A stretch of DNA of 64,000 bases from Datisca glomerata (lineage: Eukaryota > Streptophyta > Magnoliopsida > Cucurbitales > Datiscaceae). Position numbers and translations under genes: made by a program. The stretch is taken from assembly GCA_003255025.1 (NCBI GenBank), contig QANY01004715.1, forward strand, positions 1,282,501-1,346,500. The letters run 5' to 3'. Positions 48,370 to 60,953 of this stretch are shown in pieces (within the stretch, counting starts at the first letter, position 1; each line of letters begins with the position of its first letter). The notes beneath the pieces are model-generated. The model had not been told where the DNA came from, searched no databases, and worked only from the letters and a program-made list of their open reading frames with translations.

Positions 48370-48970
48370 TGTAGGAGAAAAAAAATACCCGGGCTTTCTC
48401 AATAATATTTTCGAACAAGACTTATGTCTCCCATTTCTCGGGTTGGGCTCACATTAAGTCCAGACCGAGGACTCTTCTGTGACCGAAGTCACCATGATGA
48501 CCGAGGCACCCTCCACGACCAGATCGATAGACACGACCTCACCTATACTTACACTACCGAGGTCACATGAATGATGAGGTAATCTCATACCTACGATCAT
48601 GGCTACTCGAGATAGCCGATATCATTTTTCTATCATGATAAGATATAATAATCAGTCATACAAGAAAATGATAGGCACACATCAAATCTATCAGACAATC
48701 TCAATGGTTATTAAAGATGATAAGATGATACCAAAATATCCTGATCAGAGAATCTTCTCCATGAATATCTCCATTTTTATCAAAATAAGAAAGAATATAT
48801 ACTGAATCTGGACATTTGACTGATACAGAAAATCATTATTAATATATGATGATCCCCATTAAACGGTAAGCGATTCTTCTTATTGCTAATATTATTTTAA
48901 ACACTCTACTGACTTGATCGTCGAAGTGTAGTAGGCGGGAAACCCCCGGTGCCCTGTCTACTGCTTTCAC
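48370..48970 (+). repeat. 3' LTR of the LARD-like element
   Basis: Starts TGTAGGAGAAAAAAAATACC after a purine-rich tract. It matches the 5' LTR to GTAGG at 48935 and probably runs on through CGGGAAACCCCCGGTGCCC to about 48970. Confidence 0.82.
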
Positions 48971-51900
48971 AATCGTTCTTGACTTTTATATATCCCTAAA
49001 TGAATTATGGAGTGATGCGTGACAATCATATAATTAAGGTGTATGGGGCTTTAGCCTTTAGAGTTATTAAAAAGTTGTTGTGATCTTTGCAAATACAAAA
49101 AATAGACAAATATTGAAATCTCCGATATAAGTTGCTTTCAGTCTTCTGATTCGGAGTGGACATAATAATTATGAAGACATCGAAGCATTACTAGGTTTTG
49201 GACCATAGTATGAGTTATGTGCCCATGATTTTTTCTTTTTGTTTAGTTAGGTGTAAATTGTTTTTCGCTGATGTCCATTTGCCCTCACTGCCATGCAACA
49301 CAACTAATTAGCATTTAACCCCATCCCTCATTTAGAAAATGCCTTTTTTCCTGTAAAATCTTTTTATCATCCTTTTGTTGTTTTTGTCTATAACATGCTA
49401 ACGTAGCGTGATATTACGATTAATATCATTTTTAAGATTCTAAATTAATTCGAATGAACAATGTTATAATACTTTTATGATTGTGATTAAGATAATTAAT
49501 TAGTTCTTCTTTTTCAAACAATGTAACAAGAAAAACAATCCCAATTGGCCTATACACTTCGGTCTTGTAATATCAGGACTCTCTGAATCAATCAATATTG
49601 AAGTTGTTTTGGGCTTGGGTGTTTCTCATAATAATTTAGATTCAAATTGAAGTAAGATTGCTAGTTGGAAAGACTTGCATTTCAAACAATAATATCATTA
49701 ATAGAAGCCTGTATTATTGTACTCATAGCCAGAAATAGACAAGGTGTTGGGGTGAATACGTAAACAAATCAATTTGATTTACGAAACAAAAAAGTAGCCA
49801 ATATAAAGCATGAGTATTGGGCTATCTTCCATTTTCCATTGACCTCTCTCAAAGAATCTTTAAATAGTTGAAGATTCCAAAAAGATCAGCATCCACATTT
49901 AATGATGATTCGTCCATGTCTGAAGGCTCTTGAGATTCTTCCCATTGAGAGACTGAGAGTAAGCCTACCCTATATATTAATGTGGTCCCATTTATATTCA
50001 TCTCTAGGAAACAAAAGTAACACTGGTCCAATTTGCCTTCATATTTTTGAGTCCCCAAACTTCTAGTTATCGAAACAACTCAAGAACGTAGAAGAGGCCG
50101 TAGGATGGATGGGTAATTGTCAGATCAAGTTGGAGTCGGTGAATCTCTTAGGACTGCCTCATCCCTGGGATCTGTGATCTGTGGACTGTGGACTGTGGAC
50201 TGCGGACTGTGGGGGAAGGAGGATCAAGTTGGTCCTTGCAAATATGTTGATGCACTATATTTCCGTGCAACGTCCCTTTGAACAAAGTGTAACAGAGGAA
50301 AAAAATAAATAAATGGTCCTACCCTTCATCTTCACACCTATGTAGAAATTGATTGCGAGATCATCTCAAGGATATCATTTGTATATCCAGGCCGGGTCAG
50401 CGAAAGCAATGAATATATGGAACGTGTTAATCTTTACAATATCTTACGTTTTAGGATAGCTTTCATTTCACAAATTTAAAGTATATTGAATCACACTGAA
50501 TTTTTCCTTACATTTATACATTAATTATCAATATCATCATACATCGAGTTTACGTCCGATAATTATCGACTTGTTCCGACCAAACATCAGGTCTTGAGTT
50601 TGAAAACATTGACTCCGTCCACCCGGATTCACCACACATCGAGCCATGAGTTGGATAGTTGTCGACTCACTTCATCCGGATTCACCATACATCAGCCATA
50701 ATCAGACATCCAATGGTTCATTTCATCAGAATTGAGCTAGAGACTTATTGACTAGATATAGATCTGACTCTGATACTAACATTGTATGTTATTAGATATT
50801 CTCAACCTTAAAAGTAAGTATGTGAGGTGAAACTTTTCCTCATAATCATAAACTAATTACTAGTCATTTCCACAATGGATGTTAGAAAACTCCAACCATT
50901 AGGCAATTGGTCAATAGAAGTTTGATAACCCAACCATGAATGGACAACTTAACACAATTATCAATCGGTGACATTCAGACTAATTACTCTGTTATATTAA
51001 CCGAATATACTGCTACGTAATCACATAATCTACGTGTGCATAACAAATAATTCATTTTACTTACCGGACATTGTGAACAGATTACTTTTTTGAAAACCAA
51101 ACTTGGAGTGTTTCTCTTACCCTTCCATGAATGGCATTCAAAGTTTTTAAGTTTGATTCTGATCTGAAGTCTTGAGCCTTTACGTACAAAGCATAAGTTC
51201 CGTCTAAAACATAACCGTCCGTACCCCAATTCCAATTCCAAATGGGGATCAGATCAGGCACTATGTGCGGAGCTCTTGCCACAGTATTTCAATCAAACTC
51301 TCAAAACGATTCCAAGGACTGTCCACCAACATTTATTTATTAGAATCTTGTTTTTTTTTTTCTTTTTGTGGAAATTTATACCAAAATACTTGTCGATTAT
51401 TATTATGTTCAAACACGTTTTGAATAATATATTTTTGAGAAAAATATTTGTTTTCCTTGTTATTCAAATTACTTGTCAAAACCAAAAATATTGAGATTGT
51501 AGTGTTTGCTGTTGTTGAGATTGGTTTTATGATGTAATAATATCACTCAACATCACTGCATCAGCGGCAATATAAATTGTGGAGTGATAGGCTTAATTTT
51601 AAAATGGGTTGGTTTATTAATAATGTTCAATTAATATTTGCACGCGTTTTAATAGAAGAACAGAAATGCTATGAACCTTATCGATCAAAATTTTGATAGG
51701 CATACGCATATCCGTCAGCAGTGCAGACTCTGCTGACTGCTCTCCTCCTCGTATATGTCATTGTCAGCCACTTCAAAAAATTTACAACTGTTTTAGATAA
51801 AGCGAAAAAGAAATTCAAAGTGGAATTGAAACAGTTAATACACAGTTTGAGAAATGGGAGTGGCAGGCAATGGCCTCCCCATTTCACCTATATCAACTAA

Positions 51901-52380
51901 TAAGCTTCCTTTAAGGCTACATATAACCCACCACTCTCTCGATTCCTCTCTTTTGGAAAAAAAAAATAGTATGAGATACTGAAAACTCATTACTCGTTAA
52001 TATAATCCGTTGTCATGTACTTAGAAATAAAATATCTTGTTTATATAAAAAAGAATGAGATCTTATCATTTTAAAAAGTTACACATAAGGCATCCAATAA
52101 TAATACAGAGAGAGTGTAAATGGAGCAAAATCAAGTCACCTTTTTACCATTGCCACTTGGTATTGGGTTGGGGTTGGATTGAGGGGTCATTCTTCAATCA
52201 ATAGCACAATAAACAGTTACCTACTTTTTTTTAGTTTGTTGTATAAATTCGACCAATACATTAAGCTCCCACTATAAACTAAACCAATACCAAATATTCC
52301 CAAATGTAAAGGTTTTCCAATGCTCCAAGTCATTTATAAAGATTTAATTTTTAACCTAAGAAAAAGACATTTTGTTAGCT
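48971..52380. other. Intergenic, no gene seen
   Basis: AT-rich, with short repeats: a 7-bp GTGGACT tandem array at 50174-50213 and a set of related CGAGTTTACGTCCGATAATTATCGACT-like and CATCGAGCCATGAG-like units at 50540-50700. Minus-strand frames at 49849-50058 and 50984-51282 match no family I know and are interrupted. 51770-51900 is an open minus frame without recognisable domains. Confidence 0.5.
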
Positions 52381-52389
52381 TATATATAT
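52381..52389 (+). promoter_or_regulatory. TATA box of the NPF transporter gene
   Basis: TATATATAT lies 171 bp before the start codon. With the usual spacing, transcription would start near 52415 and give a 5'UTR of about 145 bases. The leader contains CTTCAACTTCAACTACC repeats. Inferred from position. Confidence 0.5.
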
Positions 52390-52559
52390 GCCTATTTACT
52401 CTGCCTTTTCTTGCCAACCATGGTAAGTTACCAGAGATTAGTGAGTAGCAAGAGGTTCACCTTTTTAGTACAGATACTATAGCTTCAACTTCAACTACCT
52501 TCAGAGTTTAGTTAGTAGAGTTTTCTTCTCTTTGTTTATTGATCTTTCTGAATTCTGAG

Positions 52560-55500
52560 ATGGAAGCCAAAGGGTACACACAAGATGGAACTGTCGATCT
52601 TCGTGGACGGCCTGTTCTTGCCTCCAAGACTGGAAAATGGAGAGCATGTGCTTTCCTTGTTGGTAAAGATTTTCCATCTTCTTTAAACTCCTCCGTTCTT
52701 CTATTATTTTGCACCTTCTAATTACCTTCCACATGCACTTGTTGTATAACACAGAATGTAAAAAACAAGTGTAAGGTTTTTCAGGGGCAAGGTTGATAAA
52801 TATTCTATCATTTATAGCTAGGAGTATGATTGATTAATAAATGATGTGTGTGTTTTCAGGATATGAAGCCTTTGAGAGGATGGCATTTTATGGGATAGCT
52901 TCAAACTTAGTGAATTATTTGACAACCCAACTTCATGAAGACACAGTTTCCTCTGTCAGAAATGTGAATAACTGGTCAGGATCTGTTTGGATTACTCCCA
53001 TTCTCGGCGCCTACATTGCCGATTCTTTCTTGGGTCGGTTTTGGACTTTCTCTGCCTCCTCACTTATATATGTCATGGTATGTATGTATTTATATATATA
53101 TATCAACCATCCTATCCACCATTAATCTTTTTTTTTCTAACTTTAAACTTAACTGTCATCAAATTTAGATTTAAGTAGGATTGAATTTTTTAAGTACCTC
53201 TTTGTTGAATCTAGAAAGTAGAATTTATCTGTAATTATTCTCTATCTTCACCAATCTAAAACTACCTGTTTGGACCATCTATTTTAATCACCAAACTTTT
53301 TAATACCCTCGTGGGACCTGCAATTAGCTAGTTTGATTTAATGATAAGTATTAGTTTATTCTTTCAAAGGTTTATTATTGATTTGATTCTCAAAGTACTT
53401 AATTTGGAGGCCTTTCTTTGTTTCCATGCTTGAAAACAGTTCACATTTTTCCTTCTTATGAGAAATGATCATTTTGAACTGCTGACAGCATTATAGAGTC
53501 CTACAGGACAAATTTACCTTACCTTAACCTTCTGATAATTTCTTCAGATAGAACTTAAAAAGTATCTTAATTCACAACAGGGAATGGTGCTACTAACAAT
53601 GGCAGTTTCACTGAAAAGTTTGAAACCAACGTGCGCAAATGGAGTATGCAACAAGGCGTCGAATTTACAAATTGCATTCTTCTACATATCTTTGTACACA
53701 ATAGCGATAGGAGCAGGCGGAACGAAACCAAACATATCAACGTTTGGGGCAGACCAGTTTGATGATTATAATCCAAGTGAGAAGCAGCTGAAGGTGTCTT
53801 TCTTCAACTGGTGGATGTTCAGCTCCTTCTTAGGAGCTTTATTTGCTACAATGGGACTTGTCTATATACAAGAGAATTTAGGATGGGGTTTAGGATATGG
53901 TATCCCCACTGTTGGTCTTCTTTTATCTTTGTTTATCTTTTATTTTGGAACTCCTATTTACAGACACAAAGTTAGGAAGACTAAAAGCCCAACCCGTGAC
54001 TTATTCCGAGTTCTCATAGCAGCCTTTAGAAATAGGAAACTGCGGCTCCCTAACAATCCCTCAGACCTCCACGAGTTCGAGCTGCAACATTACGTCCGTA
54101 GTGGAAAGCGGCAGGTACATCACACCCCAACTTTCAGGTACTCTTTCTTTCATTGGGAATATCTTTCTTTTGGAAAAAACTTCCATTCTTTTGAGTCTTT
54201 GACACTGCTAAATCAGAAATGGGAATAATATTCTGCAGCATTTTTATGTAAATAAGCACATGTGGGTTGAGATTCTTGGGTATGATATTTGTTTTTAGTA
54301 GAAGTAGAGACTGAGATAAAATGGTCAATCAGAACAATAGAAAGATTCCAAGTGGCTTTTATTAGTGTGGGTGATTGAGAGAGAGTGGTGGGAACTGGGA
54401 CCTCCACAAATTCATGTGTATAACTACGAAAAGTACTGTGGGAAAGCAGAGGTGCGGGGGCTTTCTTTAGTTTTAGTAACCACTCCTTTACTTGATAAAT
54501 TCTTCTCCACCATGTGCATCATCTGCATTACTCCTTTATATATCTTTAATGAATGGTCACCATCTCTCAGTCAAGTTGTTCAGGACAGAGGTAGTGACAA
54601 TGGGGATGGCTTAAGCCCTTACCCCACCACCATCATCGTCTCACATCTAAACTACAACTGCTGAACTCAGGTTTTTGGACAAGGCTGCAATTAAATCGGA
54701 TGTCATAGATGAGTCAAATCCCCCATGCACAGTGACCCAAGTGGAAGGAACCAAGCTTATTTTAGGGATGCTCTTGATTTGGTTTGTAACCTTAGTTCCC
54801 AGCACCATTTGGGCTCAAGTCAACACTCTGTTTGTCAAACAAGGCACCACCTTAAACCGAAGCCTCGGACCAAGCTTTCAAATCCCCGCGGCCTCGCTAG
54901 GAAGCTTCGTGACGTTCTCGATGCTCGTTTCCGTGCCAATGTACGACCGTTATTTCGTTCCATTCATGCGTCAGAAAACTGGGAATCCAAGAGGAATCAC
55001 ATTGCTACAAAGGCTAGGCATCGGATTTGTGATCCAAGTAATAGCCATAGCGATCGCTTACGCAGTGGAAGTTAGGAGAATGCATGTGATAAAGGTGAAG
55101 CATGTGATGGGAGCAAAAGAAATAGTACCAATGAGTATAATGTGGCTGTTGCCACAATACATAATGTTGGGAATAGGAGATGTGTTTAATGCAATAGGAT
55201 TGTTAGAGTTCTTCTATGATCAATCACCGGAAGAGATGCAGAGTCTAGGGACAACATTTTTCACAAGTGGGATTGGAGTGGGAAACTTTATGAATAGTTT
55301 ATTGGTAACATTGGTTGATCAAATAACAGGAAAGAATGGAGCTGGAAAGAGTTGGATTGGGAATAACCTGAATCAATCTCACTTGGATTACTACTATGGA
55401 TTCCTTATGGTGATATCAACTCTAAATTTAGGAGCTTTTCTCTGGGCATCAAGTGTATATATCTACAAAAGAGAAACAACAACAGATCATGTCAAAGATA

Positions 55501-55562
55501 GTTGTATTCAAATTGAAGCCAAAACTCCTTTAGACACTTCTCCTCTTGGGTTACAAGTATGA
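52560..55562 (+). CDS. NPF5.2-like: NRT1/PTR family transporter, NPF5.2/PTR3-like (589 aa)
   Basis: Four exons: 52560-52662, 52860-53077, 53581-54137 and 54671-55562. GT-AG introns and matching phases give an intact protein of 589 residues, the normal size for this family. NPF proteins are 12-helix proton-coupled plasma-membrane or tonoplast carriers for peptides, nitrate or hormones. Visible motifs: the proton-coupling ExxER box (EAFER, residues 37-41), NNWSGSVWITPILGAYIAD, GAGGTKPNISTFGADQFD (151-168), FFNWWMFSS, the hydrophilic central loop (about 220-330), and FFYDQSPEEMQSLGTTFF near the end. The N-terminus (YTQDGTVDLRGRPVLASKTG) and the rest are very close to Arabidopsis PTR3/NPF5.2, a stress- and pathogen-induced peptide transporter; the substrate is inferred. 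Confidence 0.95.
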
Positions 55563-57510
55563 TCATAGTACGTGGGGGAAGAAGGTAAAAGAATGATCAC
55601 GATTTGTGGAAGAATGTGATTAAGATTTTTCTTTTGGTTTGGATGTTTAATAATTAGTGAATAAACTTTTGTGTAACTTTAACTTGATTTTTAACGTGAA
55701 CAGGTTTAAATTAATGAATAAACCATTTGTATCTTTCAAGCTAGATGGAAATGGTAATTCATGGCTTCTTATAGTTAACTTGAAAAACAAATCGTATCAC
55801 AAACTATAAGACAATCTTTCATAACGTTTTAACAAAACAAGTATTAAAGAAAGAATATGGGATTTGTTTTTTGTTGAAAACTATATGTCCATCAAAACAC
55901 CAAGTTATGTCGTTAAGTATGAAAGTGAAGGGTACTGTATTATGATTGTAATATTGGGAGAGCAAAGTCTCTATCAAAAGTAGAAAAAAGTTATACTAAT
56001 CTAATCTCCACCGTCCACAAAAAGTTAATGAGCATGAATAATCTTATATATCATGCATGAATTAAAGAATCGATCTTCAATGTCCAATATTTCTCAAGTA
56101 GCTAACCTGCCAAAAAGTAAACTTCAACGCTATCAATTAATTATATTAACTAGAGAGAGAGATTATCAATACTTTTTCTAAAGTATTACAAGAGCCAAAC
56201 TTTGAATATTTCCAAAATCAAGGTGATTTATGCACATGTCTAACTTCTTTCATCTTTTTAATGCTAGCTAATTGAATTAGGGAAGTTATCAGACTTACTA
56301 CTGTCAATGAATTTACGAATATTTTGCTTAGTCAAACTTCACTTTTATCCACTTTCTTTTTTCTCTCTCTCTCTTACTTAGCTTTGATGATCTAGATATC
56401 AATTTTGACGTCTGTTGATCAAAAATCATATAAGGACCAGAGGTCCCTAATTAGAATCTTTGACTACTCGGTCACTTCAATAAATTATCGATGGTCAAAT
56501 CTCGGAAGTCAAACTATATTAATAATGTATTCATTTCACTCTCAACACTTGTAAATGAGGAAGGTGTCCTATGACTAGGGGTGGTCTTATTTTTACCCCT
56601 TCAGAAACTTGAGTCAGTAAGAATGTAGATGAGAGAAAAGTAGAGATTTGATTGTGAGTTTGTTGCATACCTCAATAAATGTCATTACCTCCATTTTATA
56701 GTTCAGACTACTGGATAGCTGGAGCGGCAGGGGCAAGACACTCTCTCATGTACGAATCTTGACTCTCCAATGAGATGTTACCTTTCAATAATCTCCAGCC
56801 TTTGGCCTTACCTTATTAGCTTGGTAAGGGCATATGGTGATATGTGATGTCAAGACAATCTGTCCTAGTCCTTGGCAATGTACCATCTTAGTCCTCATTA
56901 GACTGCCCATATTTAATGCTCTTGATAACACCCAAAAATGACTAGTTGATTGGCTCCTTGGATGATTAGCTCTGTATGTTTACCATTGCCTTGGCTCCAA
57001 ATTGGTGGATGTGCGTTTGATGTCATTAATGACATTTTGTCATCGTCAACTTGGTTCACACCTTAGTCTAGGAGTTGAGTTTGAGGGAGGCGAGAATTTT
57101 TCCTATTTAAGGACTTTTCTTCTGTATGAGTGTATTTTCCCCTTTCTGAACTTAGACAAAATATGAAGTTCACTGGCCCTTAGTCTCGGGTCGGTGGGAA
57201 CCTCGTCCTCGGTTCCGTGTTGACCTCGTCCTCGGGTTTATAGGGACCTTGTGCTTAGGTTAGTCGGGAATTCATCCTCAGGTCTGTGGGACTCTCATCC
57301 TCAGGTCTGTGGGACTTTGTCCTAAATGGTTTACCTTGGACTAGGTAGTGTTTGTTCCTTGGTTCTTTTAGGACTCATCTTTAATGATTTCACCTTGGAC
57401 AAGGTAGTACTTGTTCCTTCGTGCTCCCAGAGCTCGTCCTGGGTGGTTTCACCCAAGACGAGGCAGTGCTCACCAATTGGTGCTCCTTAGGCTTCATCTC
57501 ATATGGTGTC
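55563..57510. other. 3' flank of the NPF gene and repeat remnants
   Basis: A probable polyadenylation signal (AATAAACTTTTGTG) lies about 95 bp after the stop codon. 57175-57480 holds degenerate repeats built on CTCGTCCTCGG / CCTCAGGTCTGTGGGAC and CACCTTGGAC(A/T)AGGTAGT, resembling the repeat-filled interior or edge of a retroelement. 57100-57170 has a TCCTATTTAAGGAC motif like an LTR promoter. No gene seen. Confidence 0.5.
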
Positions 57511-58107
57511 TGTAATACTCAAGTATTTAATAAATGGTATTTTGTAATTTAGAACCCCACTCACACCATATATGAGCATACACTTTATGCCACCCCATTT
57601 ATTTCCTCTCACACCATGTGTTCTCTCAACTATCTCCCTCCACTTTCTCATTTTTTTATCTCAAGCAAATCCCTTGTAACCACCCACAACTCCCTCCTTC
57701 CCCATTTTCTTTTAATTCACGAACCTTCCCCTTAACTGCCATTCTCTCTTTGTTTTATCTCTCTGGCAGCCCTCTCCCTCAAGCGAAAACTTCATTGATT
57801 CTCATTATTTCAACTTCATCTTCTTCTTTGTTCTAATTTAGGTAAATATTCAATTTTTCCTTCTTGCCTTTCTTTTCTATATTTCTTTCCTATTTTCTCT
57901 CTCTATTAAACTTAGATTTTAATTAATGTGTTGATGCTTCAATTTGAATTTTTGTTCTAATTTTTCCAGTGAAACCCTCTGTTTCCTCTATATTCTTCTT
58001 TGTTTCATTCGCTGGCAGCATCTCCATTGTTGGTCTCCTCCGGTAAGCTTTTTCCTCTATACTTCTTTTTTGTTCCTTTGAGATCTCACCGTCTCCCCCT
58101 CCCCTCT

Positions 58108-58420
58108 GTTTCTGTTTTTCCTCGGTCTCTCTCTCTCTCTCTCTCTATCCCTCTCTTTTTCTCTCTATTTCTCTCAGTCTTCCTTTCGTTATTTCTCTCA
58201 GTCTCTCTCTCTCCTTCGTCTCCCTCTTCCCCCTCTGTTTCTATTTTGTCTCGGTCTCTATCTTTCATTCGTCTCCCTCTTCCCCCTCTGTTTCTGTTTT
58301 GTCTTGGTCTCTCTCTCTTTCGTCTCCCTCTTCCCCCTCCGTTTATGTTTTGTCTCGGTCTCTCTCTCCTTCGTCTCCCCCTCTCTGTTGTGTGTCTCTC
58401 TCTCCCCCTCTTCTTCGTCA
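58108..58420. repeat. CT-rich minisatellite
   Basis: Units of about 50 bp built on TCGTCTCCCTCTTCCCCCTC followed by TGTTT(C/A)TGTTTTGTCTCGGTCTC occur four to five times between 58215 and 58380, after a (CT)n run at 58124-58147. The minus strand is open through it only because of low complexity. Confidence 0.88.
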
Positions 58421-58447
58421 CCCTTTTATGTTCCTCCCATTCTCTTT

Positions 58448-58625
58448 GAACCGGTTCACCTGAACCAGACCAGTTCAATTAGATCGAGCCGAACCAGTTT
58501 AGTTAGACCAGACCAAACCGAACCAGCTTAGTCAGACCAGATCAAATTGGTTCAACACAACCACCTGAACCAGCTCAAAATAGCAGAACTGAACCAGTTC
58601 AGATCACTTGAACCTTGTTGAACCG
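58448..58625. repeat. GAACCAG-type degenerate short repeats
   Basis: Many copies of GAACCAG(T/A/C), GACCAG and TTCAGTT-like words (CGAACCAGTTTAGTTAGACC, AACCGAACCAGCTTAG). Purely repetitive, no coding potential. Confidence 0.85.
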
Positions 58626-59905
58626 CTTGATAATTTACACCCGGTGTAGTTTCCACCCGTTCCCAACCTCGCTTGCTCTATAGTTAATTAAATAATTGTA
58701 GATATTATATGAATTTGTTGTGATCTGGGATCCTTGGATTTCAGGTCATTAGTTGCTGCATTTAATTCATAGTTAATCCAGGTAAGTAGATTTACATAAT
58801 AATTCGGTTTAAATGTTATAAGTGTAGAATATATAATGTGAAATTGTTTTATTATTTCTTTGTGTTCAATCTTATGATCAAATGTTTGATTTATTTTTCA
58901 TATCACGATAAAATTATTTACCATGTTATATATGATTATATTTTGAGTTATACATGTAACAGTTATATCGTTAATGGTCATGAACAAGTTATATGTTTTC
59001 CCATGTATATGTGATAATGTGAATTATGAATATTAATTCAAGTAAAGTGATAAGTAAACAAGAAGTAGACTTAGTCATGTCCCTTGGCTATCAAGTAACC
59101 AGATTGTTCACTTCATGTTATCAAGTTATACCGTTGGGTGTCACCATGTTCATGTTAGCGTCCTTAAGGTTCAGATAACTTTAAGTGCTATCAAGTTTCA
59201 GGACACTCAATCTGTCATGTTCACGTTCATGTTACAAGATCAAGTTCAAGTTGTGAATTAATTCTGTTAGGTTGTTAATCGAGTGATATGCCTAGTCGAA
59301 TTATGATCAAGCAAGTATATGTATCGAAAAGTTACAAGTTCAAGTTATATGTTAACCATGAAATCAGTTGTGTTATTACAAGTATTTTATGTGATTTAAT
59401 AGACAAGTGAATGTGTTAAATTAAATTTGCATGAGTTAAAATGTTTACATTTATATCTAGTGAAACGTATTAGTATGTGAATTTACTTACTGAGTATTTT
59501 TAATACTCACTCTCCATAGATGATTGTGTTGCAGGTGATGGTGAGCATCATGAGTGAGGGACTGCCATAGCAAGCATGATTATGATTTTTAAGTTAAATT
59601 ATAACGTCATGACTTCAATTTGATTTCAGTTATTTCAGAAATTTATGAATATTCATATTTAACTTTCATGTTTTATGGATTTTTGTGCTTCACTTTATTA
59701 CAGTTTAATGAATTATTTATTTCAGTTTAATGAGTTAATATTCTCTTAAAATAATTTTATGCTTCCGTTATTTAACGTTAAAATTAGGGTAAAATTAGGA
59801 TTTTCAATTTGAGAATTTTCTTAAACTAGGGTTTTAAATTGAATTGGAAATTTTTTAATTGTGAACTTTCAAACATGTTTAACCCTCGAAAATCAGGACG
59901 TTATA

Positions 59906-60082
59906 ATTTCACTTTGAGTCGTATTTTGAATGATGCTAGTTTGAGTCATACCAAGCGTAACTAATTTTGAGTATAACGGTAATAAAGTATTTAAACTAAG
60001 TATAACCGTAAGAAAATTTTTAAACTAACTATTGTGATTATTCGCGAATAAGATTAACAAAATAGGTACCCTTGACAAATAA
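59906..60082. other. Short AT-rich spacer
   Basis: Contains a weak internal repeat of GAGTATAACGGTAA / AAGTATAACCGTAAG and no gene. Confidence 0.5.
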
Positions 60083-60953
60083 GGGCTTGTTTGGAAAGTC
60101 ATTTAATTTTATTTTTTTTTCAAAAGAAATATTTTTTGGAAACAATGGAAAAAATCAGAACTGAAAAAATGATTTTCAGAACAATGTTTTCTCCTTTCTG
60201 TGACACCTCACTCTCTGCTTCAACTCTCTCTCTCTCTCTCTCCCCTTCAGTACCACCATCCTCGCCATTTTTTCTTCTTTTTGCTGAGTTGATTGTCTTC
60301 GAATAGGTGAAATCTTTCATCACCAAAATTAGGATAATCAAGCAACGTCGATGCAAATTCGGGAATAGGATCAAGAAGATTGTATGGTTTGTCATTGGAA
60401 GTGGGAGCGAATTGAAGTCGTAAAATTTGTCCACTGATGAGGGTTTCAATGATCTATAAAAATTAACCATCAGTAGTGATTAAAGAAGTGTAAATTCAAC
60501 TTAAACGAAACTCTTTCTTAGTTCCCTCACTTTCTCGAGATTGCCAATTATCAAACTCATAAGGGAATTCAAACTTTTGTAAAGTCCGTTAGAGAGAGAA
60601 AAAAGGAAATGGACAATTGATTGAAAAGTTGCAGAGTATAAACTGAGAAAAATGGAGGATTGTCAAACTCGAATAATTAAATTGGATGCCCTGTTTAGAT
60701 TTGGTTTTTTAGATGGTAATTCAAACATGTAATCATCAATCTAAACTTTTAATAAACTAAATAGTTTTTATATAAAAAGATTAACACTAAAAAAGTTATT
60801 GATGAGACATTTATCCAACATTTTTATTTAATAAACCACAAAATAATTCTCTACAACAATCATCTACACAAATTTTCTTCTAGACGTCTTTTAATAAAAA
60901 ACTTCTTAAAATAATTTTAAAATTTTTTTATAAAAGCACTCCCAAACAGGCTC
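60083..60953. mobile_element. hAT-like non-autonomous element candidate (870 bp)
   Basis: GGGCTTGTTTGGAAAGT at 60083 and ACTCCCAAACAGGCTC near 60938-60953 are imperfect inverse complements of the GGGCCTGTTTGG type seen in plant hAT-like elements. The right end (CTCTAAGAGTTAG) is shared with the MITE at 42336-42616 (CTCTAAGAGTTG). The interior has no transposase. The target duplication is unclear. Confidence 0.45.

Larger units (their letters stand above)
44223..48970 (+). mobile_element. Non-autonomous LTR retrotransposon (LARD-like) without pol
   Basis: Direct repeats of about 560-600 bp at 44223-44776 and 48370-48970 start TGTA(C/G) and share long identical blocks (GTCACCATGATGA, CAGAAAATCATTATTAATATATGATGATCC). 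A primer-site-like TGGCGCCGTCTGTGAGGA follows the first at 44777, as in plant Ty3/gypsy elements. A purine-rich tract (AAGAAGTGGGAGCAAAC) precedes the second. The interior has no gag or pol, only short frames, a GC-rich repeat field, a 59-bp minisatellite and a field of roughly 100-130-bp repeats. It therefore depends on another element for movement. The second LTR's exact end is uncertain. Confidence 0.85.
57511..59905 (+). mobile_element. Probable solo LTR of a Ty3/gypsy element (2.4 kb)
   Basis: Starts TGTAATACTCAAGTATTT and ends AATCAGGACGTTATA, a slightly decayed TGTAA/TTACA terminal pair. The sequence near the end, GTATTTTTAATACTCACTC...GTTGCAGGTGATGGTGAG (59492-59550), is typical of long LTRs of plant chromovirus (Tekay/Del-like) elements. 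It holds a CT-rich leader with minisatellites. No internal region follows. The flanking pentamers (GTGTC and ATTTC) do not match, so target duplication is unproven. Confidence 0.5.

Noticed and set aside
50984..51282. Two overlapping minus-strand frames upstream of the transporter
   Set aside because: No domain recognised, short, and frames compete; no splice-consistent extension found.
53584..54228. A separate short transporter gene starting inside exon 3
   Set aside because: The frame runs past a consensus splice donor at 54138 into intron; joining to exon 4 in phase gives the full NPF protein.
54365..54664. 99-codon frame between NPF exons 3 and 4
   Set aside because: Lies fully within intron 3, no homology to the family.
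58000..58478. Long frames on both strands (L/S-rich on +, R/E-rich on minus)
   Set aside because: Low-complexity CT/GA sequence with few stop codons, inside a repeat field.
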